Source: JAQVEM01 sp964603595
GTDB lineage: Bacteria; Actinomycetota; Humimicrobiia; Humimicrobiales; Humimicrobiaceae
Reading direction: 5' to 3'
NCBI GenBank assembly: GCA_964603595.1
Contig: CAZRVN010000003.1
Coordinates: 1 to 64,000, forward strand
DNA: 64,000 nt
Shown here in pieces: positions 52,653-62,692 of the stretch. The notes beneath the pieces are model-generated. The model did no database searches, was not told the DNA's origin, and saw only the letters and a program-made list of their open reading frames with translations. The stretch's first letter is position 1, and each line of letters begins with the position of its first letter. The position numbers were made by a program, and so were the translations under genes.

Positions 52653-53588
52653 TTGGAATACGTATTGGGTGTTGATGGAGGTGCAACAAAGACTGTTGTA
52701 CAGATAGCAGATTTGTCGGGAAAAGTGGTTTCAGAAAGTGAGTATTACTCAAGTAACTTTAAAAGTGTTGGTATAAAGGATGCTGGAGAGAATATCACTA
52801 AAGTTATACTTAGTACAATAAAAAAAATAGGCCATCCAGAGGATTTTGTGTTCAGGTGTGCCTGTTTTGGTATGGCCGGCTATGACACATTGGCTGATGG
52901 AAGGGTTTATCATAAGATGATATTTGGAAGCGGGATAAAGAAATATCTGGACCCTAAAAATACCCTTATATATAACGATACAAGAATAGGCCTGGCTGCG
53001 GGCAGCAACAGTAAAAATAGTATAATAATCATTTGTGGTACCGGCTCCAACTGTCTTGGTGTAAATGATAAGGGCAAGGAGGTAAATGTTAATGGATGGG
53101 ATTATATACTTGGTGATGAAGGAAGCGGTTATGAAATTGGTGTAAAAGCTCTTAAAGCTGTAATGAGGGCTTATGACGGTAGAGGTGAAAAAACTCTCCT
53201 GTCCGAGACAATAATGGAAGATTTAAAAATAAAAACCATAACAAAATTAGTTAGCTGGACTTATGGCAGTGCTTTTTTTAAGGTCAGGATTGCAGCCCTT
53301 GCTAAAACTGTATGCAGTACAGCAGAAATGGGAGACGAGATTTCCATTAGAATCCTTAAAGAAGAAGCTATGGAAGCAATAAATTCAATTTCCATAGTAG
53401 TACAAAAGCTTGGTCTTGCTAAGAAGGAATTCGACCTGGTTTTTGTTGGAAATGTATTTAAGTGCGATAAGTTTTTTAAGTCTATATTAATGAAAGAAGT
53501 GAAAGCTAGATTTAAAAAAGTTAATTTTAAACCTCTTACAGAGAAACCGGTTCAGGGTGCTATAAAACTTGCACTTGATAACATTTAG
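52653..53588 (+). CDS. BadF/BadG-type kinase, N-acetylglucosamine kinase-like
   Basis: 311 residues of the ASKHA fold. VLGVDGGATKTVVQI, CGTGSNCLG and GDEGSGYEIGVKALKAVM match eukaryotic-type NAGK and its bacterial relatives. It has no CAAGTG or RCxVF motifs, so it does not hold an iron-sulfur cluster. Probably phosphorylates an N-acetylated amino sugar, perhaps for wall recycling. TTG start directly after the activase stop; the two are in one operon, but no metabolic link is evident. Confidence 0.8.
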   Translation: MEYVLGVDGGATKTVVQIADLSGKVVSESEYYSSNFKSVGIKDAGENITKVILSTIKKIGHPEDFVFRCACFGMAGYDTLADGRVYHKMIFGSGIKKYLDPKNTLIYNDTRIGLAAGSNSKNSIIIICGTGSNCLGVNDKGKEVNVNGWDYILGDEGSGYEIGVKALKAVMRAYDGRGEKTLLSETIMEDLKIKTITKLVSWTYGSAFFKVRIAALAKTVCSTAEMGDEISIRILKEEAMEAINSISIVVQKLGLAKKEFDLVFVGNVFKCDKFFKSILMKEVKARFKKVNFKPLTEKPVQGAIKLALDNI

Positions 53589-53785
53589 CATATTTATTGC
53601 ATAAGCCCTATTTTAGTATTGCATATATTCTGCTAAAGGAAAAATCTTTCCTTAATCTTTCCTTATAGTTTTAAATTTCCTATTATTAAGATATTATTAT
53701 TCAGAGGTATCGTTTTTGTAATTTTACAGTGTTAGATAAAGAAAATAAGTATAATAATTAGGACTGGTTACTTTATTAGATTATT

Positions 53786-54421
53786 ATGAAAAAAGGGCTA
53801 TTTATAACTTTTGAGGGGCCTGATGGTTCGGGGAAAACCACGCAGATAAAGCTTTTAAGCAGCTACCTGAAAAGTGAAGGTTTTGATGTGGTTATTACTG
53901 CAGAGCCCGGTGGGACAGGCATAGGGCAGAGGATAAGGAATATTCTTTTAACCAAAGGGCATCTGGATATATCACCCGAAGCTGAGACGTTTCTGTTTTT
54001 GGCTTCAAGAGCAGAGCTTGTATCAAAAGTGATAGCACCTGCTTTAAAAGAAGGAAAAATTGTTATATGTGACCGCTTCTTTGACTCAACTGTGGTATAT
54101 CAGGGAATGGCAAGGGGGCTTGGAGAGAAGCATATTTTAGAAATGAATTTATGGGCTACCGGTGGCCTGGTGCCGGATATAACTTTTTTACTAATGGTAA
54201 AAGTTGGCAAAGGTAAGAAAAGAATTGACAGTACAAAAAGAAAAAAGGATAGAATTGAAATGGAAGAAGATGATTTTAAGGAAAAAATTTATAATGGATA
54301 TGCCGATATTGCAGTTGGGAATGAAGGCAGGGTCAAAGTAATTGATGGAGATAAAAGCATAGGAGATATGTTTCAGGAAATAAAAAAGAAAGCTTGCATG
54401 CACCTTGGGGATTTGAAATGA
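53786..54421 (+). CDS. tmk: Thymidylate kinase
   Basis: dTMP to dTDP. 211 residues. P-loop FEGPDGSGKTTQ, DR(F/Y) motif CDRFFDSTVVYQG, TAEPGGTGIGQRIR. The LID segment is basic (KKRIDSTKRKKDRIEMEE). Stop codon overlaps the holB start in ATGA. tmk-holB-ricT is a common bacterial order. Confidence 0.95.
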   Translation: MKKGLFITFEGPDGSGKTTQIKLLSSYLKSEGFDVVITAEPGGTGIGQRIRNILLTKGHLDISPEAETFLFLASRAELVSKVIAPALKEGKIVICDRFFDSTVVYQGMARGLGEKHILEMNLWATGGLVPDITFLLMVKVGKGKKRIDSTKRKKDRIEMEEDDFKEKIYNGYADIAVGNEGRVKVIDGDKSIGDMFQEIKKKACMHLGDLK

Positions 54422-55485
54422 AAATACTGGAAAGCATCGATTTTTTAATCAGGGATGATATAAATCAATCAAATATAAAATCACTTTCAGAGATGATAAA
54501 AGGTGTTAGTGTTTCACATGCATATCTTTTTTATGGAAATAACATAGAACTTCTTTTAAAAATTGCCCTGGGTTTTGCTGCTTCTATTAATTGCCCTGAA
54601 AACGGATGCGGGGATTGTCTTATCTGCAGGAATACAATGAAGGGCATTTATCCCAATATTTTAATTATTGAACCGGAAGGCAATATATTGAGGATAGAAG
54701 AAATTGCCAGGCTGCAAAAGTTTATGGGGCTAAGTTCATATAATCCCGGGAAAAAAATATGTATAATAAAGGAATCTGAACTGATGAACCAGGAAGCTGC
54801 TAACAGGCTGCTAAAAACTCTTGAAGACCCCCCTGATGATAATTGTGTATTCATACTGCTTGCAGAGGATATATCAGCAATACTGCCGACAGTTATATCA
54901 AGATGCCTGGTTTACAACTGGAATATCAGTTTTTATGAGAATGGTAAAAATGCGGATGATTTCAAGGTAATGGATAAATATTTGAATGAGAGCATTAGAA
55001 ATATGCTGGTGGCTGGCAGGGGGAGGAGAGAAAATTCTGCCGTATCCCTTGATCTGGCATCAAGGTTGGTTGAGATTCTGAAAAAAATGGAAACTACAGC
55101 TAAAACGGATCTTGAAAAAGAGATTATTGAAGTAAAAAAAAGCGATTTTGATAAGAGTGATATAAAAAAATATACAGGTATTTTGAAATTAAAACATAAA
55201 AGAAAAATAAGCAAATTTCATATTTTAGCTATAAGCAGAATTTTTGATATAATATCTGCCTGGCTCGGAGATATTCTTGCTGTGAAGTTCGGGGCAGGTG
55301 AGTTAGGCCTTTATTATAAAAAGAATTATAGTTTTATACGTGAGAATATTGAAAATGCTAAAATAAAAAAAATTTTTAACTTAACGGAAGTAATAGAAGA
55401 TAACAAGAATTATCTCAACTATTCTATTAATTCCGAACTGGCTCTGGACAATATTTTTTTAAAATTTCAGGATATATTTAGGTAA
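54418..55485 (+). CDS. holB: DNA polymerase III delta-prime subunit
   Basis: Clamp-loader subunit of the replicative polymerase. The AAA+ domain has HAYLFYGNNIE (a degenerate P-loop), the zinc-type CPENGCGDCLICR, EIARLQKFMGLSSY, CIIKESELMNQEAANRLLKTLEDPP and LPTVISRC. ATG 54418 is taken because it overlaps the tmk stop; a start at 54394 lies within tmk. About 355 residues. The C-terminal collar part is weakly conserved. Confidence 0.92.
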   Translation: MKILESIDFLIRDDINQSNIKSLSEMIKGVSVSHAYLFYGNNIELLLKIALGFAASINCPENGCGDCLICRNTMKGIYPNILIIEPEGNILRIEEIARLQKFMGLSSYNPGKKICIIKESELMNQEAANRLLKTLEDPPDDNCVFILLAEDISAILPTVISRCLVYNWNISFYENGKNADDFKVMDKYLNESIRNMLVAGRGRRENSAVSLDLASRLVEILKKMETTAKTDLEKEIIEVKKSDFDKSDIKKYTGILKLKHKRKISKFHILAISRIFDIISAWLGDILAVKFGAGELGLYYKKNYSFIRENIENAKIKKIFNLTEVIEDNKNYLNYSINSELALDNIFLKFQDIFR

Positions 55486-55499
55486 GAGGTGTAAAAGAG

Positions 55500-56381
55500 A
55501 TGTCTTCAATTGTAGGGATAATGTTCAGGAAAAATGATACAGTGCACTACTGCGACCCTGCAGGTATAAAACTGGATGTCGGGGATAAGGTCATCTGCCA
55601 TATGGGGGATGGAATAAAAGAGATAGGGGAAGTTATTGTTCCGCCTGTTGATACAAGTGAGAGTGATATTGCCAATCCCCTTAACAGGGTAATAAGAAAA
55701 GCGACTTATTACGATCTGTCAGTTGACGAGTTGAATAGAGATAAAGAAAAAAATGGATTAAAAAAATTCGAACAGTTGAATAAGAAATACAAACTCAAAA
55801 TGAAACTGATAGATGTGCATGTGTTGTTTGATAAAAGTAAAATGATATTTTATTTTACTTCAGAAAAAAGAGTTGATTTCAGGGAGATGGTAAAAGAGCT
55901 TGCTACTCATTTTAAAATGAGGATAGAATTGCGGCAGATCGGTGTAAGAGATGAAGCTAAGATAGTAGGAGGACTTGGTCCATGTGGGAGGAATCTCTGC
56001 TGTAAGAGCTTTTTAACTGATTTTGAATCAATTTCCATAAAAATGGCCAAAGACCAGAATCTTCCATTAAATCCCTTTAAGATATCAGGAGTTTGTGGAA
56101 GACTTATGTGCTGTCTTAGATACGAATATGATTTATACAGAGAATTTATTGAAAAGGCCCCGGAAAGGGGGGTAAAGGTAAAAACAAGCTATGGTTATGG
56201 CGGAGTATGCGGATACGAACCTTTAAGAAAATCTATAATTGTGGAGTTTGATAACGAAAACAGGAAATCTATTCCTCTCTCAGAAGTTGAGATAACCAAT
56301 GAAAGGGTAAAAATAAAAGAAGACGACATAGAGGAAGAAATCGTAGAGGATAGCAGTAGAGATAGCCAGGAGAAAAGATAA
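55500..56381 (+). CDS. ricT: PSP1/RicT-family protein
   Basis: 293 residues of the PSP1 (YaaT/RicT) family. In Bacillus subtilis RicT joins RicA and RicF in an iron-sulfur complex that controls RNase Y and phosphorelay. The cysteine sets GPCGRNLCCKSF and GVCGRLMCCLRYEYD are the family hallmark, and RIELRQIGVRDEAKIVGGLG precedes them. The tail is very acidic. It follows holB by 14 bases, a typical position. Confidence 0.92.
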   Translation: MSSIVGIMFRKNDTVHYCDPAGIKLDVGDKVICHMGDGIKEIGEVIVPPVDTSESDIANPLNRVIRKATYYDLSVDELNRDKEKNGLKKFEQLNKKYKLKMKLIDVHVLFDKSKMIFYFTSEKRVDFREMVKELATHFKMRIELRQIGVRDEAKIVGGLGPCGRNLCCKSFLTDFESISIKMAKDQNLPLNPFKISGVCGRLMCCLRYEYDLYREFIEKAPERGVKVKTSYGYGGVCGYEPLRKSIIVEFDNENRKSIPLSEVEITNERVKIKEDDIEEEIVEDSSRDSQEKR

Positions 56382-56404
56382 AAAGCAGCTATACTGCTTG
56401 GTTT

Positions 56405-56480
56405 GCCGATGTAGCTCAATTGGTAGAGCGGCTCATTCGTAATGAGCAGGTTATCGGTTCAAGTCCGGTCGTCGGCTCCA
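56405..56480 (+). tRNA. tRNA-Thr (anticodon CGU)
   Basis: 76 bases including encoded CCA. Acceptor stem GCCGATG/CGTCGGC with one G-U pair, D arm with AGCTC/GAGC and loop AATTGGTA, anticodon stem GCTCA/TGAGC with loop TTCGTAA giving CGU at 56438-56440 for ACG codons, T stem ATCGG/CCGGT with loop TTCAAGT. A normal cloverleaf. Confidence 0.95.
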
Positions 56481-56537
56481 TTACAGGCAGAAATGCGTAA
56501 AGCAAATATAAGATAATGCGGGATAGAAGGGCAAATA

Positions 56538-58232
56538 TTGATAATCAATGAGCTAAGGGGAAAGATCTTAAAGGCTATAAGCAAGCAGACGGATATTAAA
56601 ACCGATCTGGAAAAATTAATTGTTGAAGAGCCAAATAACGAAAAATTCGGTGACCTCTCAACAAATGCAGCTATGGTACTTGCCCATGCCCTGAAAAAAA
56701 ATCCTATAGAAATTGCCGGGAAACTTAAAGAAGAAGTTGTTTCTAAATGGAGCCAGATTGAAAGCATAAATATTGTAAAGCCGGGTTTTATTAATTTTAA
56801 CCTGAAGAATGACTTTATAAAAAAATCCCTGAAGCAAATTACAGCAGAGAAGGGAAAATTTGGGTTTAATAATAACGGTAGAAAAAAAAGTGTGCAGCTG
56901 GAATATGTGAGTTCTAATCCTACAGGGAAACTTCATATAGGGCATGGAAGGTGGGGGGCGCTTGGAGATAGCCTGGCAAATATTTATATGGCCAACGGTT
57001 ATGAGGTATTCAAGGAATATTATGTTAATGATTATGGTACGCAGGTTGAAAAATTCAGTGACTGTGCGATGTGCATTTATCTGAAGCATTCTGGCGTGGA
57101 TACGGCTTATCCTGCAGACGGTTATCCGGAGGAAACCGTATCAATGGCGGTTAAAAGACTGATTGAAAAATATAACGACCGGTTTTTGATTGTTAAGGAT
57201 GGAAAAAAGGAAGTAGATAAAGAATTGTTTAAAAGAAAGATAGTTGAAGTTATGGTTTCATATATATCTGAAACCCTCGCCTTAATGGGGGTGGAGTTTG
57301 ACAGTTGGTTTTATGAGAGTTCTCTATATGAGAATTCAAATTTTGATAAAGTAATAGAGGATTTAAAAAGCAGGGATGCAGTTTATTCTAAAGACGGTGC
57401 TTTATGGTTCAGAGCTTCACGTTATACGGATGACAAGGATAGAGTTTTAATAAGGAAAGATGGGAATCCTACATATTTTGCTTCAGATATAATGTATTTA
57501 ATAAATAAAATAGAAAGAGGTTATAACAGGGTTATATATATTCTGGGAGCTGACCATCACGGTTATGTTGATAGGTTAATGGCAATTGTCAGAGCCCTTG
57601 GCCTGGAAGAAGATATGATAGTAATACTTATAGGACAGCTGGTAAAAATAGTGGATAAAGGACGCGCTGTAAAGATGTCCAGAAGGAAAGGCAAACTTTA
57701 TTCTTTAAGGGATTTGATCCAGGAAGTTGGAAAGGACGCGGTAAGGTATTTTTTTAGTATGAGTTCAATTGATACTCCTATGGATTTTGATATAAGTCTT
57801 GCAAAACAGAAATCGAATCAAAACCCGGTCTTTTATGTCCAGTATGCGCATGCCAGGATTGAGAGCATAATTAAAAAGTTAAAGGAAGTTAATCCGGAAA
57901 ATCTTAATCTGGATGATTTTTCTATTGATAGAGTTGATACATCAAAATTGGGTTTTAAAAATGAATGTGAGAGAAAAATAGCAAAAATATTGATTCTGTA
58001 CCCCGATGTAGTCTATGTGAGCTGTAGAAATAATGCACCGCATCTTGTTACCCAGTATCTGTATAGACTGGCAGCTGAATTCCATTATTTCTATAATAAT
58101 TATAGGGTAGTAAATGAGAATGGGGATAAGCCGGTAGTGGATATGGATAGATTTATTTTAATTATACTGGTAAGACAGGTTTTAAGGAATGCCTTAAAAC
58201 TGCTTAATGTTAATGCTCCAGAAAAAATGTAG
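56538..58232 (+). CDS. argS: Arginyl-tRNA synthetase
   Basis: Class I synthetase, 564 residues. HIGH-type motif SSNPTGKLHIGHGRWGALGD, KMSRRKG (KMSKS equivalent) after GRAVKMS, QYAHARIESI, and the C-terminal anticodon-binding helices. TTG start with a weak ribosome-binding site. It heads argS-lysA-hom-thrC, the order known from Mycobacterium and relatives. Confidence 0.96.
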   Translation: MIINELRGKILKAISKQTDIKTDLEKLIVEEPNNEKFGDLSTNAAMVLAHALKKNPIEIAGKLKEEVVSKWSQIESINIVKPGFINFNLKNDFIKKSLKQITAEKGKFGFNNNGRKKSVQLEYVSSNPTGKLHIGHGRWGALGDSLANIYMANGYEVFKEYYVNDYGTQVEKFSDCAMCIYLKHSGVDTAYPADGYPEETVSMAVKRLIEKYNDRFLIVKDGKKEVDKELFKRKIVEVMVSYISETLALMGVEFDSWFYESSLYENSNFDKVIEDLKSRDAVYSKDGALWFRASRYTDDKDRVLIRKDGNPTYFASDIMYLINKIERGYNRVIYILGADHHGYVDRLMAIVRALGLEEDMIVILIGQLVKIVDKGRAVKMSRRKGKLYSLRDLIQEVGKDAVRYFFSMSSIDTPMDFDISLAKQKSNQNPVFYVQYAHARIESIIKKLKEVNPENLNLDDFSIDRVDTSKLGFKNECERKIAKILILYPDVVYVSCRNNAPHLVTQYLYRLAAEFHYFYNNYRVVNENGDKPVVDMDRFILIILVRQVLRNALKLLNVNAPEKM

Positions 58233-58348
58233 GATAAAAATTAATCTTGATAAATATTTGGTTAAATAATTTAATTAGTTTAACAGTTTAAAACAGAAAG
58301 TTAGCATATTCTGTCTAAGATTATTAAAAAAGATAAAAAGAGGGATAA

Positions 58349-59686
58349 ATGATTCTTCCGGAAACTTCAGAAGTTAATAATAAGGAGCATCTGGTAATCG
58401 GCAGTAACGATGTAACAGAGCTGGGGAAAAAGTATGGGACCCCGCTTTATATTGTAGATATTAATACAATAAAAAAGCAGTGCAGCAGGTATAGGGATAA
58501 TTTTAATTTCCCCGATATGGAAACAGATATAATTTATGCTGCTAAAGCGTTTACCTGTACTGCAATGTGCCAGCTTATTAAAAAGGAAGGTTTGGGATTG
58601 GATGTTTCTACCGGTGGGGAGCTTTATGTTGCACTTAATAGTGGCTTTCCTGCTGAAAAGATTTATTTCCATGGGAACAATAAATCTATAGAAGAGATCC
58701 AGTACGGCCTTGAGAGCAGAGTTGGATATTTTATGGTGGATAATTTTGAAGAACTCGGTAAGCTGGGTAAATTATGCCGGGAAAGTAATACAAGGCAAAA
58801 AATTATGTTAAGGGTCAATCCGGGAATTAAAGCAGATACCCATGAATATATACAGACCGGGAAAATAGATTCCAAGTTTGGTTTTAGCACTCAGGATAAT
58901 ACTGCCATGGAAGCTGTAAAAATGGCGGAGCAGTACGGCCAGCTTGAAATTGCAGGCATTCATGCTCATATAGGTTCGCAGATATTTAATATATCATGCT
59001 ATGAAAAGCTTGTAGAGGTCATGGCTAAATTTGTAAGGGACATCAGGGATAAAACAGGAATATCAATAACCGGTATGGATATTGGAGGTGGACTGGGAAT
59101 ACAGTATATGCTGGATGATAAACCTTCAAGTATTAAGGACCTGTCCGGCCTTGTTCATGATGCGGCTGTTAAATACCAGAAAAAATTTAATATTAAGCTG
59201 GATAAACTATACGTTGAGCCCGGGAGGTCAATAGTGGGCAATGCAGGCGTCACCCTCTATAAAATTGGGGCGATTAAGGAAATGAATGGCTCAAAAAGGT
59301 ATATTTTAATAGATGGTGGTATGTCTGATAATATAAGGCCTATGCTTTACCATGCTGAATACAGTGCATATATTGTAAATAGAATGCAGGGTAACAGCGG
59401 TACCGGAGAGATTGGTGAAATTAAGAAAATGCATTATTCAATAGTAGGTAAACATTGTGAAAGCGGGGATGTGATAATTGACGATGTAGAATTACCAGTG
59501 GTATCAAGTGGTGATTTTATGATTGTAGCAGCCACAGGTGCTTATTGTTACGCAATGTCCAGCAATTATAACAGCCAGCCCAGAAATGCAGTAGTTGCTG
59601 TAGAGGATGGAGAAAGCTGGGTCTGGAAAAAAAGGCAAACTTATAAAGATTTGGTGATGGGAGATGTTAAGTTATATGAAAAATAA
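58349..59686 (+). CDS. lysA: Diaminopimelate decarboxylase
   Basis: PLP enzyme making L-lysine. 445 residues, alanine-racemase fold. PLP lysine in YAAKAFTC, GGGLGIQY, GIHAHIGSQI, VEPGRSIVGNAG, the active Cys in GKHCESGDVI and GAYCYAMSSNYNSQPR. AGAGGGATAA precedes the ATG. Confidence 0.96.
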   Translation: MILPETSEVNNKEHLVIGSNDVTELGKKYGTPLYIVDINTIKKQCSRYRDNFNFPDMETDIIYAAKAFTCTAMCQLIKKEGLGLDVSTGGELYVALNSGFPAEKIYFHGNNKSIEEIQYGLESRVGYFMVDNFEELGKLGKLCRESNTRQKIMLRVNPGIKADTHEYIQTGKIDSKFGFSTQDNTAMEAVKMAEQYGQLEIAGIHAHIGSQIFNISCYEKLVEVMAKFVRDIRDKTGISITGMDIGGGLGIQYMLDDKPSSIKDLSGLVHDAAVKYQKKFNIKLDKLYVEPGRSIVGNAGVTLYKIGAIKEMNGSKRYILIDGGMSDNIRPMLYHAEYSAYIVNRMQGNSGTGEIGEIKKMHYSIVGKHCESGDVIIDDVELPVVSSGDFMIVAATGAYCYAMSSNYNSQPRNAVVAVEDGESWVWKKRQTYKDLVMGDVKLYEK

Positions 59687-61016
59687 CAGCAAAAGTCTGG
59701 ATAATATTAATATTGGCATGATTGGTTTTGGATATATTGCCGGTGGTGTTTTTTCTCTTATACAGGAGCAGAAGGATTATTTAGCAAAAAAAATAAATAA
59801 AAATATTAATATCACAAGGATTGCAGAAAAAGATTTTAAAAAGATAGAGAATTCCCCTGTAAGGGAACTAAAAGGTATCAGGGTAACTGATAACGCAAAT
59901 GACGTTATTGAAGATAAGGATATTGATATTGTTATAGAACTAATTGGCGGGATAAGCCCTGCCTATGAGTATGTCAGCAGGGCTTTAAATGCAGGGAAGT
60001 ATGTGGTAACTGCCAACAAGGACCTTATGGCCAATAAAGGCGAGGAACTCATGAAAGCTGCTGAAAAAAACAATGTAGATATACTATTTGAGGCAAGCGT
60101 AGGGGGAGGTATACCTATAATAGAACCTTTAAAGTCTTCTCTGGCTTCCAATAATATAAGTAAAATTGTAGGGATAGTTAATGGAACCACAAATTATATT
60201 CTTACAAGGATGGAAAAGGATAGCATATCATTTGATGATGCTCTTAAAAAAGCTCAGGATCTTGGATATGCGGAGAAAGCTAATCCCTCATCCGATATTG
60301 AAGGTTATGATGCTGCCTGCAAGCTGGCGATATTAAGCTCTATAGCTTTTAATTCACGGGTTTGCCTGGACGATGTCTACAGGGAAGGTATAACCGGTAT
60401 CCTGCCCGATGATATAAAAAATGCTATGGATATGGGTTACAGGATAAAGTTACTTGCAATAGGAATTGAAGAAAATAGAGAGATAAGTGTAAGAGTTCAT
60501 CCTGCACTGGTTCCTGCCAGTCATATTCTTGCTTCGATTGAGGACACTTTCAACGCTGTGTATATTTACGGAAATTACATTGGTGAGATAATGAGCTACG
60601 GCAGAGGAGCAGGAGATAGACCCACAGCAAGTTCCGTAGCCGGTGATATTCTTAAAATTGCGCGTAATTTTGAACGTAATAAGAAAGGTGTAATCTATGG
60701 ATGCAGCTGTTTTGAAAGTAAGAAATTCAGGCCCATAGATGATTCTAAAAATAAATTCTATATTCTTATGGAAGTAGTTGACAGACCCGGAGTACTGGCA
60801 AAAATTGCGGAAGTATTTGGGAAAAACAGTGTAAGTATTAATTCAATGGTTCAAAAACAGACAGATAAAGAAAAGAGTGCAAGACTAATATTCATAACCC
60901 ATGAAGTAATTAATAAAAATCTGTATAAATCAATTGAAGAAATATCAGGGCTTGATGTAGTAGGAAAAGTCCTGAGTGTTATCAGGGTAGAGGATTTAAA
61001 CGAGCAGGGTAGATAG
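59676..61016 (+). CDS. hom: Homoserine dehydrogenase
   Basis: NAD(P)-dependent step to homoserine. 446 residues. Rossmann text IGMIGFGYIAGGV (GxGxxxGG instead of GxGxVG), IELIGGISPAYEY, VTANKDLMA, FEASVGGGIPII, NGTTNYILTRM, GYAEKANPSSDIEGYDAACKL, and GRGAGDRPTASSVAGD. A C-terminal ACT domain (VDRPGVLAKIAEVFG) would bind threonine for feedback. The first 11 bases overlap lysA; ATG 59676 is chosen over ATG 59664, which abuts the GGGAG site. Confidence 0.95.
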   Translation: MKNNSKSLDNINIGMIGFGYIAGGVFSLIQEQKDYLAKKINKNINITRIAEKDFKKIENSPVRELKGIRVTDNANDVIEDKDIDIVIELIGGISPAYEYVSRALNAGKYVVTANKDLMANKGEELMKAAEKNNVDILFEASVGGGIPIIEPLKSSLASNNISKIVGIVNGTTNYILTRMEKDSISFDDALKKAQDLGYAEKANPSSDIEGYDAACKLAILSSIAFNSRVCLDDVYREGITGILPDDIKNAMDMGYRIKLLAIGIEENREISVRVHPALVPASHILASIEDTFNAVYIYGNYIGEIMSYGRGAGDRPTASSVAGDILKIARNFERNKKGVIYGCSCFESKKFRPIDDSKNKFYILMEVVDRPGVLAKIAEVFGKNSVSINSMVQKQTDKEKSARLIFITHEVINKNLYKSIEEISGLDVVGKVLSVIRVEDLNEQGR

Positions 61017-61127
61017 CACAGATAAGGTAGTAGTTAATTTTAGAGTTAGTATGAACCTTACCGGGGATAATGGGATAAAATTTGATAAGATAAAAATCTA
61101 ATATTCAAGGAGAGAGAAAAAATAGAA

Positions 61128-62609
61128 ATGCATTACAGGAGCACCCGTGGACTTGAAGGTAAAATGGAATCTTCAAGTACAATTATTAGAGGTATTGCTG
61201 CTGACGGGGGTCTTTACGTACCTGAAAAAATACCCGGCATAGGTTGCCCTTTTAAAGATTTGTTCCGGCTGGATTATAAGAGTATTGCATTATACATAAT
61301 GGGAAAGTTTCTTACCGATTTTACTGAAGATGAACTGGGTTACTGCATTGATAAAGCTTATGATAGTAAGTTTGATGACCCCCGGATTGTGCCGCTTATA
61401 GAGAAAGGCGGTGCTTTTTTTCTGGAGCTTTTTCATGGTGAAACACTTGCTTTTAAAGATATTGCTCTATCCATACTTCCGCATTTATTAAAAGTAGCTG
61501 TAAAAAAAAATAATATAGACAAAGAAATAGTTATACTTACTGCTACTTCAGGTGATACTGGGAAGGCAGCTCTGGCGGGCTTTACCGGTGTTGAGGGGGC
61601 CAAAATAATCGTGTTTTATCCCCACGGTAGTGTAAGCAATATACAGGAAAGGCATATGAGAACACAGGAAGGAGATAATACATATGTAGTAGGTGTCAAG
61701 GGAGACTTTGATGATACGCAGAGAGGGGTAAAAGAAATTTTTTCCGATGAAGCTTTTAACAGAGTTTTAAATAAAGAAGGATATATATTCTCTTCTGCGA
61801 ATTCTATTAATATAGGAAGGTTGATACCCCAGATAGTTTATTATATATATGCTTATGTAAAACTCAGAGAGTCAGGTAAAATAAAATCAGGTGAAGCCAT
61901 AAATATCGTAGTTCCTACAGGTAACTTTGGTAATATACTGGCGGCTTATTATTCAAAAAAAATGGGGCTTCCGGTAAAAAAACTTATATGTGCTTCCAAT
62001 GCGAATAATGTGCTTTATGATTTTATAGAAACCGGGATATATGACAGAAAAAGAAAGCTAATTGCCACAAGTTCACCGGCTATGGATATTCTTGTATCAA
62101 GTAACCTGGAGCGCCTGCTTTATGACATTTCCGACAACAACAGCAAAACTATCAATAATCTTATTAGCGGGCTTAATAGAAAAGGAGAATTTAAAATTAC
62201 AGACAGGATGAGAAGCAGGATGAAGGTTTTTTACGGTGGTTTTGCAACTGATGGCGAAACATATAAGACCATAAAATATGTATTCTTAAATTTTAACTAC
62301 CTTATAGATACACATACTGCAGTGGGATACAATGTCTATCAGAAATATTTAAAGGACAGCGGAGACGATACAAAAACAATTATAGCTTCAACTGCGAGCC
62401 CTTTTAAATTCCCCGGGAGCGTGTGTGCTGCTATTGATCATAAATATGAAGGCATGGATGAATTTTCTTTACTGGATGTATTATCTGATATTTCCGGGTT
62501 GGAAGTCCCGGAAACAATTAAAAATTTGGGGAAAAAAGAAATACTTCATTCAACTTTCTGTAATTCTGATGAAATGAAAGATGTCCTTTTAGATATCCTG
62601 GGGCTGTAA
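61128..62609 (+). CDS. thrC: Threonine synthase
   Basis: PLP enzyme converting O-phosphohomoserine to threonine. 493 residues, the longer (class with fungal and many bacterial) type. Start YRSTRGLEG, GIAADGGLYVPE, PLP lysine in FHGETLAFKDIALS, TSGDTGKAALAGF, SSANSINIGRLIPQI, VPTGNFGNILAAYY. It needs phosphohomoserine, so a homoserine kinase must exist; the next gene is the candidate. Confidence 0.95.
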   Translation: MHYRSTRGLEGKMESSSTIIRGIAADGGLYVPEKIPGIGCPFKDLFRLDYKSIALYIMGKFLTDFTEDELGYCIDKAYDSKFDDPRIVPLIEKGGAFFLELFHGETLAFKDIALSILPHLLKVAVKKNNIDKEIVILTATSGDTGKAALAGFTGVEGAKIIVFYPHGSVSNIQERHMRTQEGDNTYVVGVKGDFDDTQRGVKEIFSDEAFNRVLNKEGYIFSSANSINIGRLIPQIVYYIYAYVKLRESGKIKSGEAINIVVPTGNFGNILAAYYSKKMGLPVKKLICASNANNVLYDFIETGIYDRKRKLIATSSPAMDILVSSNLERLLYDISDNNSKTINNLISGLNRKGEFKITDRMRSRMKVFYGGFATDGETYKTIKYVFLNFNYLIDTHTAVGYNVYQKYLKDSGDDTKTIIASTASPFKFPGSVCAAIDHKYEGMDEFSLLDVLSDISGLEVPETIKNLGKKEILHSTFCNSDEMKDVLLDILGL

Positions 62610-62692
62610 AAGCTTTAATAAAAATGTTATCTTATTTGCCATGATTTAAAAGGTTAGTTTAATTATTACTAAAAATCAGAGGTCTGGATTTT

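Noticed and set aside
58233..58348. Lysine riboswitch before lysA, or T-box before argS and thrC
   Set aside because: The gaps are about 110 bases or less and lack the long paired leaders these elements need.
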